A stretch of 46,163 nucleotides of DNA from Bryobacterales bacterium (GTDB lineage Bacteria > Acidobacteriota > Terriglobia > Bryobacterales > Bryobacteraceae), in assembly GCA_003167495.1 (NCBI GenBank), contig PMSX01000202.1:1-46163 (forward strand). Reading direction: 5' to 3'. Both the position numbers and the translations under genes were made by a program. Positions 18,883 through 27,315 of the stretch are shown piece by piece. A model generated the notes under the pieces. The model was not told where the DNA came from. It made no database searches and was given only the letters and a program-made list of their open reading frames with translations. Numbering within the stretch: the stretch's first letter is position 1; each line of letters starts with the position of its first letter.

Positions 18883-20205
18883 CTAATCCTTCCGTTTCCG
18901 CGGACGCCTTGTCGCCCCGCCTGCACCACCGGAAGTACGCTTTCGAGTTGCCACCTTCTTCGGCTTCGCCGGTGGCGGATTCGGTTCGAAAATTGTCGGC
19001 TGGCCTTCAACGATTGGCTGAGGCTCATTGTCCTCTTCTTCTTCAAACGCTGGCTCCGGAGTAACCGGTGGCAATGCCGGCGGATAGAACTCGGCGCCCA
19101 ATTGCACAACCAAGCCCCGCTCCTCATCTGGTTCCGCGCGTACGACAGTTTTGTCCTGCGCGTAGTTCAGTAACTCGGTAAACCGCTGGAAGCCGAACTT
19201 CGCCAGACTAAATTCCGGATTCTCCGCAATCATCCACTGCTCCAGCTCTTCAGCCGTCGCGCCGCCTTCTTCCAGTTCCATCCGGTGCGTTTCCAAAACA
19301 TCACGCAATGCTGGTAGCGCATCTTCCGGCCGGGCCGCAATCTTTTCGGTCCCGCCGCCGCGCCGCTCAATGATGTAGCGGCCGCCAGAACCACTCACGT
19401 TGATAAAGTCGGCCTTCTTTAACTTCTCGACAAAATCGGAAAAGCTGCCGGCTCCATAGGCGCGTTCGCTAAACGCCGGGTCAAGTTGCAACATCGTGCT
19501 CTTCAGCAAACCAAGCTGCGGCTGCACGGCGCGCCGTTCCAAAACCTGAAGCGCGCGCTCCACCAGCGGCATCGCTTGCGAAAGCTCGAGGGGAGCCGGG
19601 CGAGCGCCCTTGTTGCTGTTATCGCGGTCTTTTTTCTCTTTATCCTTGCGGTCTTGCCGGTCCTGCTGGCGGTCCGGACGGTCGCCGCCGCGAAGGTCGC
19701 GCCGGTCCGGCATGGGCTGCGCCACAATACGGTCGCCGTCCTCGAGCAGCGATTCATAGCTCACAAATTCGTGGCAATTCTGCTGCAGAATGGTACTTGT
19801 GAACGCTTTGCCGCCCACGACGAACACGGTCTTGCCGTATTCCTTCAGCTTGTTTACCAGCGGAATAAAATCGCTATCGCCGCTCACAATCGCGAATGCA
19901 TTCACGTGCGCGTGTGTGAACGCCATTTCCAGCGCATCCAGCGCCAGATTAATGTCCGCTCCGTTCTTGTCGCCGCGCGGCGACGGGATACGCTGCACCA
20001 TCTGCACGGCGTTTTCTGCCATTTGCCGGGTGGCGCCTTCCTGCCGGCCCCAGTTTGCGTAAGCGAACTTGGCTACTAGATCGCCTCGCTCTTTCAAAGC
20101 TCCCAACGGCAGCGATACGTCAAATTCGCGCCGCAACGTCGACTTAACGCCTATTTCAATGTTGTCGTAATCGACAAACACGGCGATGTTCAGTCTGTCT
20201 TGCAT
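18883..20205 (-). CDS. NYN-domain protein with OST-HTH/LOTUS region
   Basis: Protein of 440 residues combining a PIN-like NYN nuclease fold with LOTUS-type RNA-binding modules. The NYN domain (about residues 5-155) shows the acidic active-site strings VFVDYDNIEIG, GADINLALDALE and IVSGDSDFIPLV. Then comes a Lys/Asp/Arg-rich linker, a winged-helix-like block LGLLKSTMLQLDPAFSERAY followed by FSDFVEKL, and a second such block near SLAKFGFQRFTELLNYA. The C-terminus is acidic, then strongly basic (TRKRTSGG, RRPRKRKD). The ATG at 20205 has AAGGAAA 5 bases upstream, so it is preferred over an in-frame start 45 bases earlier. Likely acts on RNA; target unknown. Confidence 0.85.
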   Translation of the reverse strand: MQDRLNIAVFVDYDNIEIGVKSTLRREFDVSLPLGALKERGDLVAKFAYANWGRQEGATRQMAENAVQMVQRIPSPRGDKNGADINLALDALEMAFTHAHVNAFAIVSGDSDFIPLVNKLKEYGKTVFVVGGKAFTSTILQQNCHEFVSYESLLEDGDRIVAQPMPDRRDLRGGDRPDRQQDRQDRKDKEKKDRDNSNKGARPAPLELSQAMPLVERALQVLERRAVQPQLGLLKSTMLQLDPAFSERAYGAGSFSDFVEKLKKADFINVSGSGGRYIIERRGGGTEKIAARPEDALPALRDVLETHRMELEEGGATAEELEQWMIAENPEFSLAKFGFQRFTELLNYAQDKTVVRAEPDEERGLVVQLGAEFYPPALPPVTPEPAFEEEEDNEPQPIVEGQPTIFEPNPPPAKPKKVATRKRTSGGAGGATRRPRKRKD

Positions 20206-20283
20206 CAATTTCCTTTTCTCTCCGCTGTGCCGTCTTATGTTGCGGTTCATGGCGGATCTCTCTTTTTGTGCCCGAGTTCAGGC

Positions 20284-20685
20284 TCAGGCGGCCTGTTTTA
20301 CTGAGCGGCGAATGAAATGAACGATTTTCTCCAGCGAGGCGCCTGGCTGAAATACTTCCGCCACGCCCTGCTTCTTCAATTCTGCTGCGTCTTCGTCGGG
20401 GATAATTCCGCCTAAGACCACCAGCACATCATTCATCTCCTTTGCGCGCAGCAACTCCATCACGCGCGGCACAATTGCATTGTGCGCGCCCGAAAGTATC
20501 GATAGTCCGATCACTTGGACATCTTCCTGTAGAGCTGCATTTACGATCATTTCCGGAGTTTGCCGGAGACCCGTGTAAACTACTTCCATGCCCGCGTCGC
20601 GCAAGGCGCGTGCGATCACTTTCGCGCCACGGTCGTGTCCGTCCAAGCCAGGCTTGGCAACCAGCACACGAATGGGAACGCTCAT
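20284..20685 (-). CDS. Cobalamin-binding subunit of an acyl-CoA mutase
   Basis: Stand-alone B12-binding domain of 133 residues. The DGHDRG motif (DxHxxG, near residue 15) supplies the His that replaces dimethylbenzimidazole on cobalt, followed by the family signatures [20 protein letters not shown] and [19 protein letters not shown]. This is the C-terminal domain of methylmalonyl-CoA mutase or an isobutyryl-CoA/ethylmalonyl-CoA mutase, encoded as a separate small subunit. The catalytic large subunit is not in this window. Its B12 cofactor theme fits the PduO adenosyltransferase gene 1 kb away on the other strand. Downstream on the same strand is the NYN gene (start 79 bases away), perhaps co-transcribed. 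Confidence 0.9.
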   Translation of the reverse strand: MSVPIRVLVAKPGLDGHDRGAKVIARALRDAGMEVVYTGLRQTPEMIVNAALQEDVQVIGLSILSGAHNAIVPRVMELLRAKEMNDVLVVLGGIIPDEDAAELKKQGVAEVFQPGASLEKIVHFIRRSVKQAA

Positions 20686-20774
20686 ATCTACACTGTCCAG
20701 ATTATAGCTTTTGCCATTCGATCCGTAATCGCTACCGTATTAGTAGGGCTCACGTATCTTCGTGGCAACAGTGA

Positions 20775-20804
20775 TTAGGAAGAATTCCTAACTGCCCCTA
20801 TTAT
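20775..20804 (+). promoter_or_regulatory. Operator-like palindrome and -10 box ahead of the zeta toxin operon
   Basis: TTAGGAA-GAA-TTCCTAA at 20775-20791 is a perfect 7-base inverted repeat with a 3-base spacer. A -10-like TATTAT follows at 20799-20804. The palindrome therefore covers the place where a -35 box would be, as expected for an autorepressor site. The start codon of the first gene is 48 bases beyond the -10. No experimental support; this is pattern only. Confidence 0.5.
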
Positions 20805-20851
20805 ACCAGATCCGCCATGTGGCGATACACTAAATGCTGGAGGCTATTGCG

Positions 20852-21097
20852 ATGAGCGAGACGAAGACACCGACCGACGAAGAACTTCACCGTTACTTGG
20901 ATGAACTGCCGGATTTGTTAATTGACGGGGACGACTCGCCAATCGATCCAAGGTTTCCCGATGGCACTTTTTACGACTATGATGAAGGCTTACAGGCTAC
21001 CGTTGAGAATGCACCGGATGGCAAGCGTTATATCGTCAAATACCAAAAGGGGAAGGGTCTTGTCCGCATCCAGGAACTAGTACGCGGTGCAGCGTAA
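20852..21097 (+). CDS. Small acidic protein, candidate antitoxin of the zeta-type toxin
   Basis: Protein of 81 residues that I do not recognise by family. It is acidic at the start (TDEELHRYLDELPDLLIDGDD), with a middle segment FPDGTFYDYDEGLQATVEN and a strand-like end KRYIVKYQKGKGLVRIQELV. The ATG at 20852 is chosen because GGAGG lies at 20839-20843, 8 bases upstream; an earlier ATG at 20834 has no such site. Its stop is followed after 2 bases by the TTG start of the zeta-type toxin, so the two are one operon. Position and size suggest the cognate antitoxin, but it does not look like the epsilon antitoxin of the classic epsilon/zeta pair. Function is inferred from context only. Confidence 0.65.
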   Translation: MSETKTPTDEELHRYLDELPDLLIDGDDSPIDPRFPDGTFYDYDEGLQATVENAPDGKRYIVKYQKGKGLVRIQELVRGAA

Positions 21098-21099
21098 TT

Positions 21100-21720
21100 T
21101 TGCCTGATAAGGCAAGGCGTGCAAATTTTGTGGTGCTCGCTGGACCGAATGGTTCCGGTAAATCTACTTTTTTTGACCGTCGCCTCTCCAAGTGGAACCT
21201 GCCCTTCGTCAACCCTGACGTGATAGCCAAGGAGATTGCACCACAGGACCCTTCGGGTGCAGCGCTTCGGGCGTCACGGATTGCCGACGACCAGCGCAGG
21301 CAATTTCTCGAAGGTGGGATTTCCTTTGTCACCGAAGGAATCCGGCCAGATGCAAAGCTCTTAAGGGACGCCAAGGATCGCGGATACTTCACAAGAGTGA
21401 TATTCGTTTGCCTCGATTCACCCGACCTGAATGTTTCGCGGGTCATGCTTCGCGTGTTGCAAGGCGGCCATTCCGTCCCGGAAGACGCGATTGTGGCTCG
21501 CTATGACCGCTCGCTGAAGAGCCTGCCCGAGGCTGCCCAGATCGCCGATCAGTTGCTGCTGTTCGACAACAGCAATTACCTTCGTCCACACCGCCTCATC
21601 GCTCGCTTCACGCAAGGCAAATTGGCCACTCTTAGGAATATCGTCCCTTTCTGCGCCAATAGCGTTTTCTCCAAAGAGTTCTCGCAATTTCGCGCCAGCC
21701 GCCATCTAAACTCAAGCTAG
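21100..21720 (+). CDS. Zeta toxin family kinase
   Basis: P-loop kinase of 206 residues in the zeta toxin/COG4185 group, whose studied members phosphorylate UDP-N-acetylglucosamine and block wall synthesis. The Walker A is GPNGSGKST with Lys21. Next come FVNPDVIAKEIAP (the substrate/Asp region) and FVTEGIRPD (acidic residue after the strand). The second half has VSRVMLRVLQGGHSVPEDAI and DQLLLFDNSNY, standard in the family. The start is a TTG at 21100, two bases after the upstream gene's stop; a GTG at 21130 is an alternative but would cut the first strand. Some family members act outside toxin-antitoxin pairs, so the toxin role rests on the small upstream partner. PduO follows 8 bases downstream. 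Confidence 0.85.
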   Translation: MPDKARRANFVVLAGPNGSGKSTFFDRRLSKWNLPFVNPDVIAKEIAPQDPSGAALRASRIADDQRRQFLEGGISFVTEGIRPDAKLLRDAKDRGYFTRVIFVCLDSPDLNVSRVMLRVLQGGHSVPEDAIVARYDRSLKSLPEAAQIADQLLLFDNSNYLRPHRLIARFTQGKLATLRNIVPFCANSVFSKEFSQFRASRHLNSS

Positions 21721-21728
21721 GCCCCTCT

Positions 21729-22346
21729 GTGAGCGAATCAACCTTCAACGAACCGCGCCTCGCCCTCAATCGCATCTACACGCGCACCGGCGACACTGGT
21801 GACACCCATCTTGTCGGCGGTCAACGCGTTTCCAAAGACAACCTCCGCATCGAGTCTTACGGCACGGTCGACGAACTCAACTCCTTCATCGGTGCCGCTC
21901 GCATCACCGCCGAATCTTTGCCCGCGGTCGCAACCCTCGCCGTTATCCTCAAACGCGTTCAGCACGAACTCTTCAATCTCGGTTCCATCCTCGCCACTTT
22001 GCCGGAAGACGTGCATCCCAAACAACCCCGCGTTACCAGCACAGAAATCGCTCAATTGGAGCGTGAAATCGACGAAGCCAACGCCGTCCTGACGCCTTTG
22101 CGTTCGTTCGTCCTCCCGGGCGCAAGCCGCCTCGATGCCGATCTTCACATCTGCCGAACTGTCTGCCGCCGCGCCGAGCGCCTGCTGGTTGCCTTAGCGC
22201 ACACACAAAGCGTCCCCGAAGAGGCCGTCCGCTATCTCAACCGCCTAAGCGACGCGCTCTTCGTATGGAGCCGTTGGGCCAATCATGCTCTAGCTGCACC
22301 CGAAATTTTGTGGTCACCCAACGCCTCCGCCAGCGGCTCTTCCTAA
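21729..22346 (+). CDS. PduO-type cob(I)alamin adenosyltransferase
   Basis: Enzyme of 205 residues that transfers adenosyl from ATP to cob(I)alamin to make coenzyme B12. It starts at a GTG. The ATP-binding N-terminus is IYTRTGDTGDTHLVGGQRV, followed by SYGTVDELNSFIGAAR; the helical-bundle signatures ADLHICRTVCRRAERLL and RYLNRLSDALFVWSRWAN are all present. Length matches PduO-type enzymes (180-200). It is the third gene of a plus-strand run after the zeta toxin (8-base gap). It probably supplies the cofactor for B12-dependent mutases, one subunit of which lies nearby on the other strand. It is convergent with the response regulator gene (8 bases between stops). Confidence 0.92.
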   Translation: MSESTFNEPRLALNRIYTRTGDTGDTHLVGGQRVSKDNLRIESYGTVDELNSFIGAARITAESLPAVATLAVILKRVQHELFNLGSILATLPEDVHPKQPRVTSTEIAQLEREIDEANAVLTPLRSFVLPGASRLDADLHICRTVCRRAERLLVALAHTQSVPEEAVRYLNRLSDALFVWSRWANHALAAPEILWSPNASASGSS

Positions 22347-22354
22347 CTTTCGCC

Positions 22355-23062
22355 CTACGACCGAAGATCCGCCAAGTCCCGGCGGATGGCAAATTTCACG
22401 AGGCTGGCGACATCGTGAATATCGAGTTTGCGCATGAGGCTCGAGCGGTAGGTATCCACGGTTTTCGGACTCAGCGAAAGCCGCGCGGCGATTTCTTTGG
22501 CGCGGATGCCTTCGACCAGCAGTGAGAAGACTTGAAACTCACGGCTGCTAAGCGATTCGAGGGGGTCTTCGTTGTTGAGGCGCCCGGGACCTTCACCGAA
22601 CAAAGACATCACTTCAATTTGCGGCGAGACGTAGATGCCGCCTTGGGAAAACTGGGTCAGCGCGTCAGCCATTTGTTCGGAACTGGACGTTTTCAGAAGG
22701 AAGCCGCAGGCCCCCGTCCGCAGCACTTCCAAAACAGTCTTCCGATCCTTTCGCACCGAAAAGACAGCGCAACGCGTGCGTAGATTTAGTTCGCGCACGC
22801 GCCGGATCACCTCCGTCGCGGCCAAGTCGGAAAGGCCCAGGTCCAACAGCGCTAAAGCGGGCTGCAAACGCTGAATCTCGGCTAACGCCGCCCCGGCTGA
22901 TCCCACCTGCGACACGACACGGTAGCCGGGGATGGAATTGCACAAGGAGGCTAAACCCTCGCGAACAAGTGTCAACTCGTCTGCGAGAAGGATATCTATA
23001 GGCCGCTGCTCGGAAACGGGGGTAGCGGCGGTACTTTGTTGCTGTGTTGCGGAAACTGGCAT
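22355..23062 (-). CDS. NarL/LuxR-type response regulator
   Basis: Two-domain transcription regulator of 235 residues. The receiver domain has the acidic pair in LLADELTLVREGL, the phospho-acceptor Asp74 in LALLDLGLSDL and the signalling Lys in GFLLKTSS. The C-terminal LuxR-type helix-turn-helix spans LSSREFQVFSLLVEGIRAKEIAARLSLSPKTVDTY (key parts EIAARLSLSPKTVDTYRSSL). The first 20 residues before the receiver are low-complexity. No sensor kinase is nearby. On the same strand upstream are genes for a partner-switching pair, separated by 144 bases, so a shared regulon is possible but not shown. Target genes unknown. Confidence 0.9.
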   Translation of the reverse strand: MPVSATQQQSTAATPVSEQRPIDILLADELTLVREGLASLCNSIPGYRVVSQVGSAGAALAEIQRLQPALALLDLGLSDLAATEVIRRVRELNLRTRCAVFSVRKDRKTVLEVLRTGACGFLLKTSSSEQMADALTQFSQGGIYVSPQIEVMSLFGEGPGRLNNEDPLESLSSREFQVFSLLVEGIRAKEIAARLSLSPKTVDTYRSSLMRKLDIHDVASLVKFAIRRDLADLRS

Positions 23063-23206
23063 AGGTTTTTTTGAAGAGGGAGAACCCTATCTACTGATAA
23101 GAATGTGCCTACCGAAGGGGAGTTATCTCACTTCAAATCCAAAGGCATCCAAGGGGCTCGTGAACGCGGCCTACTTGCGATGCCTGTTTCGCACCCGATG
23201 AGCGGA

Positions 23207-23551
23207 CTACTTAAAGCTGCGGACTGCTTCGGTTTCGTCGTCGAAGGCTTCGAATACCGTATAAAGCTTAGTGATTTGCAAAAGATCCTTCACGCGCTTC
23301 GACAAACCCACGAGCTTAAGCTGTCCGCCACCGTTGGTCACTGTGGTGAATCCGGAAACCATTTCGCCGATACCCGAACTGTCGATGTATGAGACTTCAG
23401 ATAAATTGATCAGCAACTTCTTGTTCCCTTTCGCCACTAGATCTCGCACAGTATCGCGAAAGACGCTGGCGCCTTCGCCCAGGGTGATCCTTCCGGCCGC
23501 ATCCACCACTGTGACATCGCCTACTTGGCGCGTCGTTAACTTAACACTCAC
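23207..23551 (-). CDS. STAS-domain anti-sigma factor antagonist
   Basis: Single-domain protein of 114 residues of the SpoIIAA/RsbV family, which binds an anti-sigma kinase and frees a sigma factor. The phosphorylatable serine segment is YIDSSGIGEMV (Asp57-Ser58-Ser59). The start is a GTG with AGGAGG 4 bases upstream, a strong ribosome-binding site. It follows the RsbW-like gene by 29 bases on the same strand, giving the classic antagonist/kinase pair in reversed order. No sigma factor gene or PP2C phosphatase is in the window, so the target is unknown; in Acidobacteria such pairs often serve other partner-switching circuits. Confidence 0.9.
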   Translation of the reverse strand: MSVKLTTRQVGDVTVVDAAGRITLGEGASVFRDTVRDLVAKGNKKLLINLSEVSYIDSSGIGEMVSGFTTVTNGGGQLKLVGLSKRVKDLLQITKLYTVFEAFDDETEAVRSFK

Positions 23552-23580
23552 TTTGCCTCCTGTTTATTGGTTCAAACTTT

Positions 23581-23997
23581 TTATTCACTCGCAAGATTTT
23601 TCACCAGCCGGACTTCAGTGCCGCCACCCGGCCTGGGGTGCATATCGAACTCATCCACAAAAGCGCGAATGATCATAATCCCGCGCCCCGATTGTTTGAG
23701 TAAATTTTCCGGAGCAAGCGGGTCGGCAATAGAATTGACGTCGAATCCCGCGCCCTCGTCTCCTATCACGACGGTGATTCCGGTTTGGGTTCGTTCCACA
23801 TCCAGATGAACTTTCTTATTCCTGTTGTAGCGGTTGCCGTGTACCACCGCGTTGACCGCACACTCGCGCACGGCCATCCCGATCTGGTGCTGGCTATCTT
23901 CGTCAAAGCCAGCTTTGGCGGCTTCGCTCATAACCAATTCTTCTACCTGATCTACGCTTTCCAACGTTGATTCGAGAGTTGTCTGAAGCTTCTCCAT
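23581..23997 (-). CDS. RsbW-like anti-sigma serine kinase/ATPase
   Basis: Protein of 138 residues of the HATPase_c/RsbW type. ATP-binding signatures are ECAVNAVVHGNRYNR (N box), GDEGAGFD (G1 box) and GRGIMIIRAFVDE (G2 box). Members bind a sigma factor and phosphorylate the STAS partner on serine; here the partner is encoded 29 bases downstream. The first 30 residues are variable, and the ATG at 23997 fits the usual family length. The pair is transcribed from an upstream region of 290 bases that it shares, divergently, with the SET-domain gene. Confidence 0.9.
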   Translation of the reverse strand: MEKLQTTLESTLESVDQVEELVMSEAAKAGFDEDSQHQIGMAVRECAVNAVVHGNRYNRNKKVHLDVERTQTGITVVIGDEGAGFDVNSIADPLAPENLLKQSGRGIMIIRAFVDEFDMHPRPGGGTEVRLVKNLASE

Positions 23998-24287
23998 CCG
24001 GTTGTTTTATCCGCAGTCAAGTCCTTCAGAGCCGGGTTCTAATTGACTATAGCTTACCGGGCTGGTTTTTAAAGCCGAACCGCCAAAATACTACCGGCAG
24101 CGGGGGAAGTCAACTGGTTTTGCCAGGAATTTGCCCGCAGATAGTACGATTCTTCCCATTTAGGCGCTAGGGTCGCACCGCATTAAATCCCGTTCGTAAT
24201 TGTCCCAGGACCCGCGAAAATCGCTGTCATCCGGCTACAAAGTTAATCGAGAACACCCGATTTGATGAACGTCCCCCTGTTTTCTGT

Positions 24288-24839
24288 ATGGCCACCAATC
24301 CTTTTTTAGAGACCTTGCCGCTTACTGTGATTGACGTCGAAGACTCGCGCTTCGAGATTCATGAGCTATTGCCACACGGGCATCGCGCTTTGTTTTCCCG
24401 GACACATTTCCAAGCGTGCGATGTCATCCGTTCGTTCAGCGCGTCACGGACGATGGCGCAACCGGACCGCTACACGGTACAAACAGCGGCCGCCCAGCAC
24501 ATCATTTTAGACCCGGAATTCCTCTTGTATATCAACCATAATTGCCGGCCTAATGTGTTTTTCGATGTACGCACGATGCAACTCCGGGCGGTAGCGCCGA
24601 TGCGCGACGGCGATGAGCTGACGTTTTTCTATCCTTCGACCGAATGGGCGATGTCTGAAGCATTCGAGTGCCACTGCGGTTCAGCGCATTGCCTGGGGAA
24701 CATCCAGGGCGCGGCACATCTGGATGACGAGACGCTGAGAACCTACACTCTTTCCGACCATATCAAGGATCTGCTGTGGCTGAGGAAGCTCGAACAGCGT
24801 AACCTCGCGGTAGCTTCGCCATTGCCTTCCAACGCTTAG
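24288..24839 (+). CDS. SET-domain protein (lysine methyltransferase fold)
   Basis: Protein of 183 residues with a SET domain and post-SET cysteines. The S-adenosylmethionine/lysine-channel motif is LYINHNCRPNVFFD (NHxCxPN type), followed by DGDELTFFYPSTEW and then a post-SET zinc-like cluster FECHCGSAHCLGNI. Bacterial SET proteins of this kind methylate proteins, including ribosomal or DNA-associated ones in a few studied cases; the substrate here is unknown. It stands between the divergent rsb-type pair and the sedolisin gene, with no sign of an operon. Confidence 0.85.
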   Translation: MATNPFLETLPLTVIDVEDSRFEIHELLPHGHRALFSRTHFQACDVIRSFSASRTMAQPDRYTVQTAAAQHIILDPEFLLYINHNCRPNVFFDVRTMQLRAVAPMRDGDELTFFYPSTEWAMSEAFECHCGSAHCLGNIQGAAHLDDETLRTYTLSDHIKDLLWLRKLEQRNLAVASPLPSNA

Positions 24840-24935
24840 AAAATCGCCCTGTTCTTCTCGATCCAAAAAGTGCTCCAATAGAAAAGTTGATCAGAAACTT
24901 TCTCTAGGTCTAGGATCCGAGTCAACAGGAAATCT

Positions 24936-26942
24936 ATGAGTCGAACGACATCACGCAAGAACCCCTTTCTCGTAGCTGCCGCTTGTCTGTGCCTTCTAAA
25001 TACTCTGAGCCTAGCCGCCACCGAGCCACGCCGCTGTTTGACTCGTCACCTACGCGCGGTCGTTCGCAACCATAAAGCAAAGCGGCTCGCGAAAATACCC
25101 GGCAATCAGGTCATGACACTCAACCTAGTCCTGCCGTTAAGAGACCAATCAGGGCTAAATAGATTCCTCAAGGCACTCTACGATCCCGCCAGCCCGTCCT
25201 ACCGGCAATTCGTCACCGTGCCGCAGTTTACCGACCGTTTCGGCCCCAGCAAAAAAGACTATGAGACCGTCCTCAAATTCGCCAAGAAACACAAGTTCTC
25301 GATCATCGGCGGCAGCCGCGACGGCATGAACGTAGTCATCAGAGGCCCTGTCTCGACCGTCGAGAAAGCCTTCCACGTCAAAATCGAGACCTATCAGCAC
25401 ACCACAGAGAACCGCACCTTCTACGCGCCGGACCGTGAGCCCACCGCCGACTTGCCCTTTCCCCTCTGGCACATTTCTGGTTTGGATGACTACTCGATTC
25501 CGAAGCCTCGACTGATCACGAAGGCCGCCTTCGCGAAAGCCCATGGTCTCAATCCGGACGCAGTATTAACGCATGCCACCACCGGCTCCGGTCCGTCCGC
25601 TTCCTTCTTGGGGAGCGACATGCGGGCGGCCTACTACGGCGGAACGACCCTCACGGGCGCCGGCCAGAACCTGGGATTATTCGAATACGAGGGCACCGAC
25701 CTTGACGATTTGACCACCTATTACAAGAACATCGGTCAAACCAACAACGTGCCGGTCACCCTCCTGTCCACCGACGGCACCAGCACATCTTGCCTCCAAA
25801 GCGCAGGCTGTGACGATACCGAACAAACTATCGACATGACCCAAGCCCTCGGCATGGCGCCCGGATTGGCCAGTCTCGTGGTCTACATCGGTGCCACCGA
25901 TACCGCCATCATCAGCGCCATGACCACGCACAACCCGCTTCCCACAACGATTGGTTGCTCGTGGGGCTGGACGCCGGCCGATCCCAACACCCTCGACCCC
26001 TATTTCCAAAAAATGGCGGCACAAGGCCAAACCTTCTTCGCCGCATCAGGCGACAATTCCACTTGGTCCTCGTCAAATGAGGCATGGCCGGCCGACGATG
26101 CCAATGTTGTCTCGGTAGGCGGAACCGACCTGATCACCGCCAGTGCCGCTGGCCCTTGGCAATCGGAAACGGCTTGGGCGAATAGCGGTGGCGGCATCTC
26201 TCCGGATTCCATCCCCATTCCTTCCTGGCAACAGCTCGCGGGGGTGATCAGCTCTAACAACCAAGGGTCCACCACCTTCCGGAACGGCCCGGATGTGTCG
26301 GCCAACGCCAACTTCACTTTTTATGTGTGTGCTGACCAAACCACCTGCGCAGCCAACCAACTCGGTGGCACCAGCTTCGCCGCTCCCATGTGGGCTGGCT
26401 ATTTGGCCCTTGTCAATCAGCAGGCAGCGGCCATCGGGGCAACCCCCGTCGGCTTCATCAACCCGACCATCTATGCGCAGAATCTAACCGCCAGCTATGC
26501 CACCGACTTCCACGATGTCGTCAGCGGCACGTCGGGCAGCTTTTCGGCGGAGCCCGGTTATGATCTGGTCACAGGCTGGGGTTCTCCCAACGGAAGCGGC
26601 TTGATCAACGCATTGACCACAACCACAAATGCTCCAGGCTTCAGCCTTTCCGCATCCTCGCCATCGGAATTTCTGACTCTCGGCAAAACCAGCTCTGTTG
26701 TTGTGACCATCGGCGTTTCAGCCGGCTTTTCCTCTTCCATCACCCTGTCCGCCGTCGGCGCACCCGCCGGCATTCACGTTAGCTTCAGCCCAAGTTCCAT
26801 CAATGCGCCCGGCCAAGGCTCGTCCCAAATGACATTGTCCGTATCCCGCCACGTCACCGCTGATACGTACCCGATCACGATCACGGCCATGGGCGGAGGG
26901 ATCGCTCACACACTCACTCTCAATTTCACAGTGCGGCGCTGA
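24936..26942 (+). CDS. Sedolisin (S53) serine-carboxyl protease, secreted
   Basis: Secreted protease precursor of 668 residues. Residues 1-30 form a signal peptide (FLVAAACLCLLNTLSLA). A pro-kumamolisin activation domain follows, about residues 45-180 (YRQFVTVPQFTDRFG). In the catalytic domain the Glu-Asp dyad is in DDTEQTIDMTQALG, the oxyanion Asp in FAASGDNS and the nucleophile Ser in LGGTSFAAPMWAG; the calcium loop is near DFHDVVSGTSG and GYDLVTGWGSP. The last 110 residues are an immunoglobulin-like beta domain rich in Ser/Thr. AGGAAA lies 3 bases before the ATG at 24936. Likely acts outside the cell at acidic pH, as is known for the family. Confidence 0.92.
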   Translation: MSRTTSRKNPFLVAAACLCLLNTLSLAATEPRRCLTRHLRAVVRNHKAKRLAKIPGNQVMTLNLVLPLRDQSGLNRFLKALYDPASPSYRQFVTVPQFTDRFGPSKKDYETVLKFAKKHKFSIIGGSRDGMNVVIRGPVSTVEKAFHVKIETYQHTTENRTFYAPDREPTADLPFPLWHISGLDDYSIPKPRLITKAAFAKAHGLNPDAVLTHATTGSGPSASFLGSDMRAAYYGGTTLTGAGQNLGLFEYEGTDLDDLTTYYKNIGQTNNVPVTLLSTDGTSTSCLQSAGCDDTEQTIDMTQALGMAPGLASLVVYIGATDTAIISAMTTHNPLPTTIGCSWGWTPADPNTLDPYFQKMAAQGQTFFAASGDNSTWSSSNEAWPADDANVVSVGGTDLITASAAGPWQSETAWANSGGGISPDSIPIPSWQQLAGVISSNNQGSTTFRNGPDVSANANFTFYVCADQTTCAANQLGGTSFAAPMWAGYLALVNQQAAAIGATPVGFINPTIYAQNLTASYATDFHDVVSGTSGSFSAEPGYDLVTGWGSPNGSGLINALTTTTNAPGFSLSASSPSEFLTLGKTSSVVVTIGVSAGFSSSITLSAVGAPAGIHVSFSPSSINAPGQGSSQMTLSVSRHVTADTYPITITAMGGGIAHTLTLNFTVRR

Positions 26943-26956
26943 GAATTCCTTTGGCG

Positions 26957-27025
26957 TAATTCGGGGTAATTCGGGGACGTGCTACCCGTTTCCCTCGCTC
27001 AGCAGGACTCGACCAACGTCCCCCG
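26957..27025. repeat. Tandem 10-mer and REP-like palindrome
   Basis: TAATTCGGGG occurs twice in tandem at 26957-26966 and 26967-26976. The second copy opens an inverted repeat: GGGGACGT at 26973-26980 faces ACGTCCCC at 27016-27023, with 35 bases between. A GGGGAC core at the base of a long hairpin is typical of REP-type elements in this kind of genome. The rest of the gene-free stretch (26943-27315) is AT-rich near its right end (27215-27290) and shows nothing else I can name. Confidence 0.55.
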
Positions 27026-27315
27026 GTTAGCTAGGCGGCGACGACAGTTCCGGTTCCCGTACATTCGGTCCTGGCCATATTCACAGACGGGCTCGCTCAC
27101 GCGCCAATCGCTGTCCGGCCTCAAATTCGCTGGAGCGGCTGTCTTTAGTCTCCCTCTCTCTCCCTTTTTCATCCGTCCGGATGTCGAGCCGTAGGATCGT
27201 CATTTCCTGTTCACAACTCGACAAAAAAAATTATCTAGCTTACTTATCAACACTTTAACCACAAAAATCAAACTAGCGCCAACGCCAGCCAAGCTACAAA
27301 TGAATCAGAAACGAC

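Noticed and set aside
26979..27194. Plus-strand reading frame of 71 codons after the sedolisin gene
   Set aside because: It starts within the REP-like palindrome, lacks a ribosome-binding site and codes for a low-complexity, family-less peptide.
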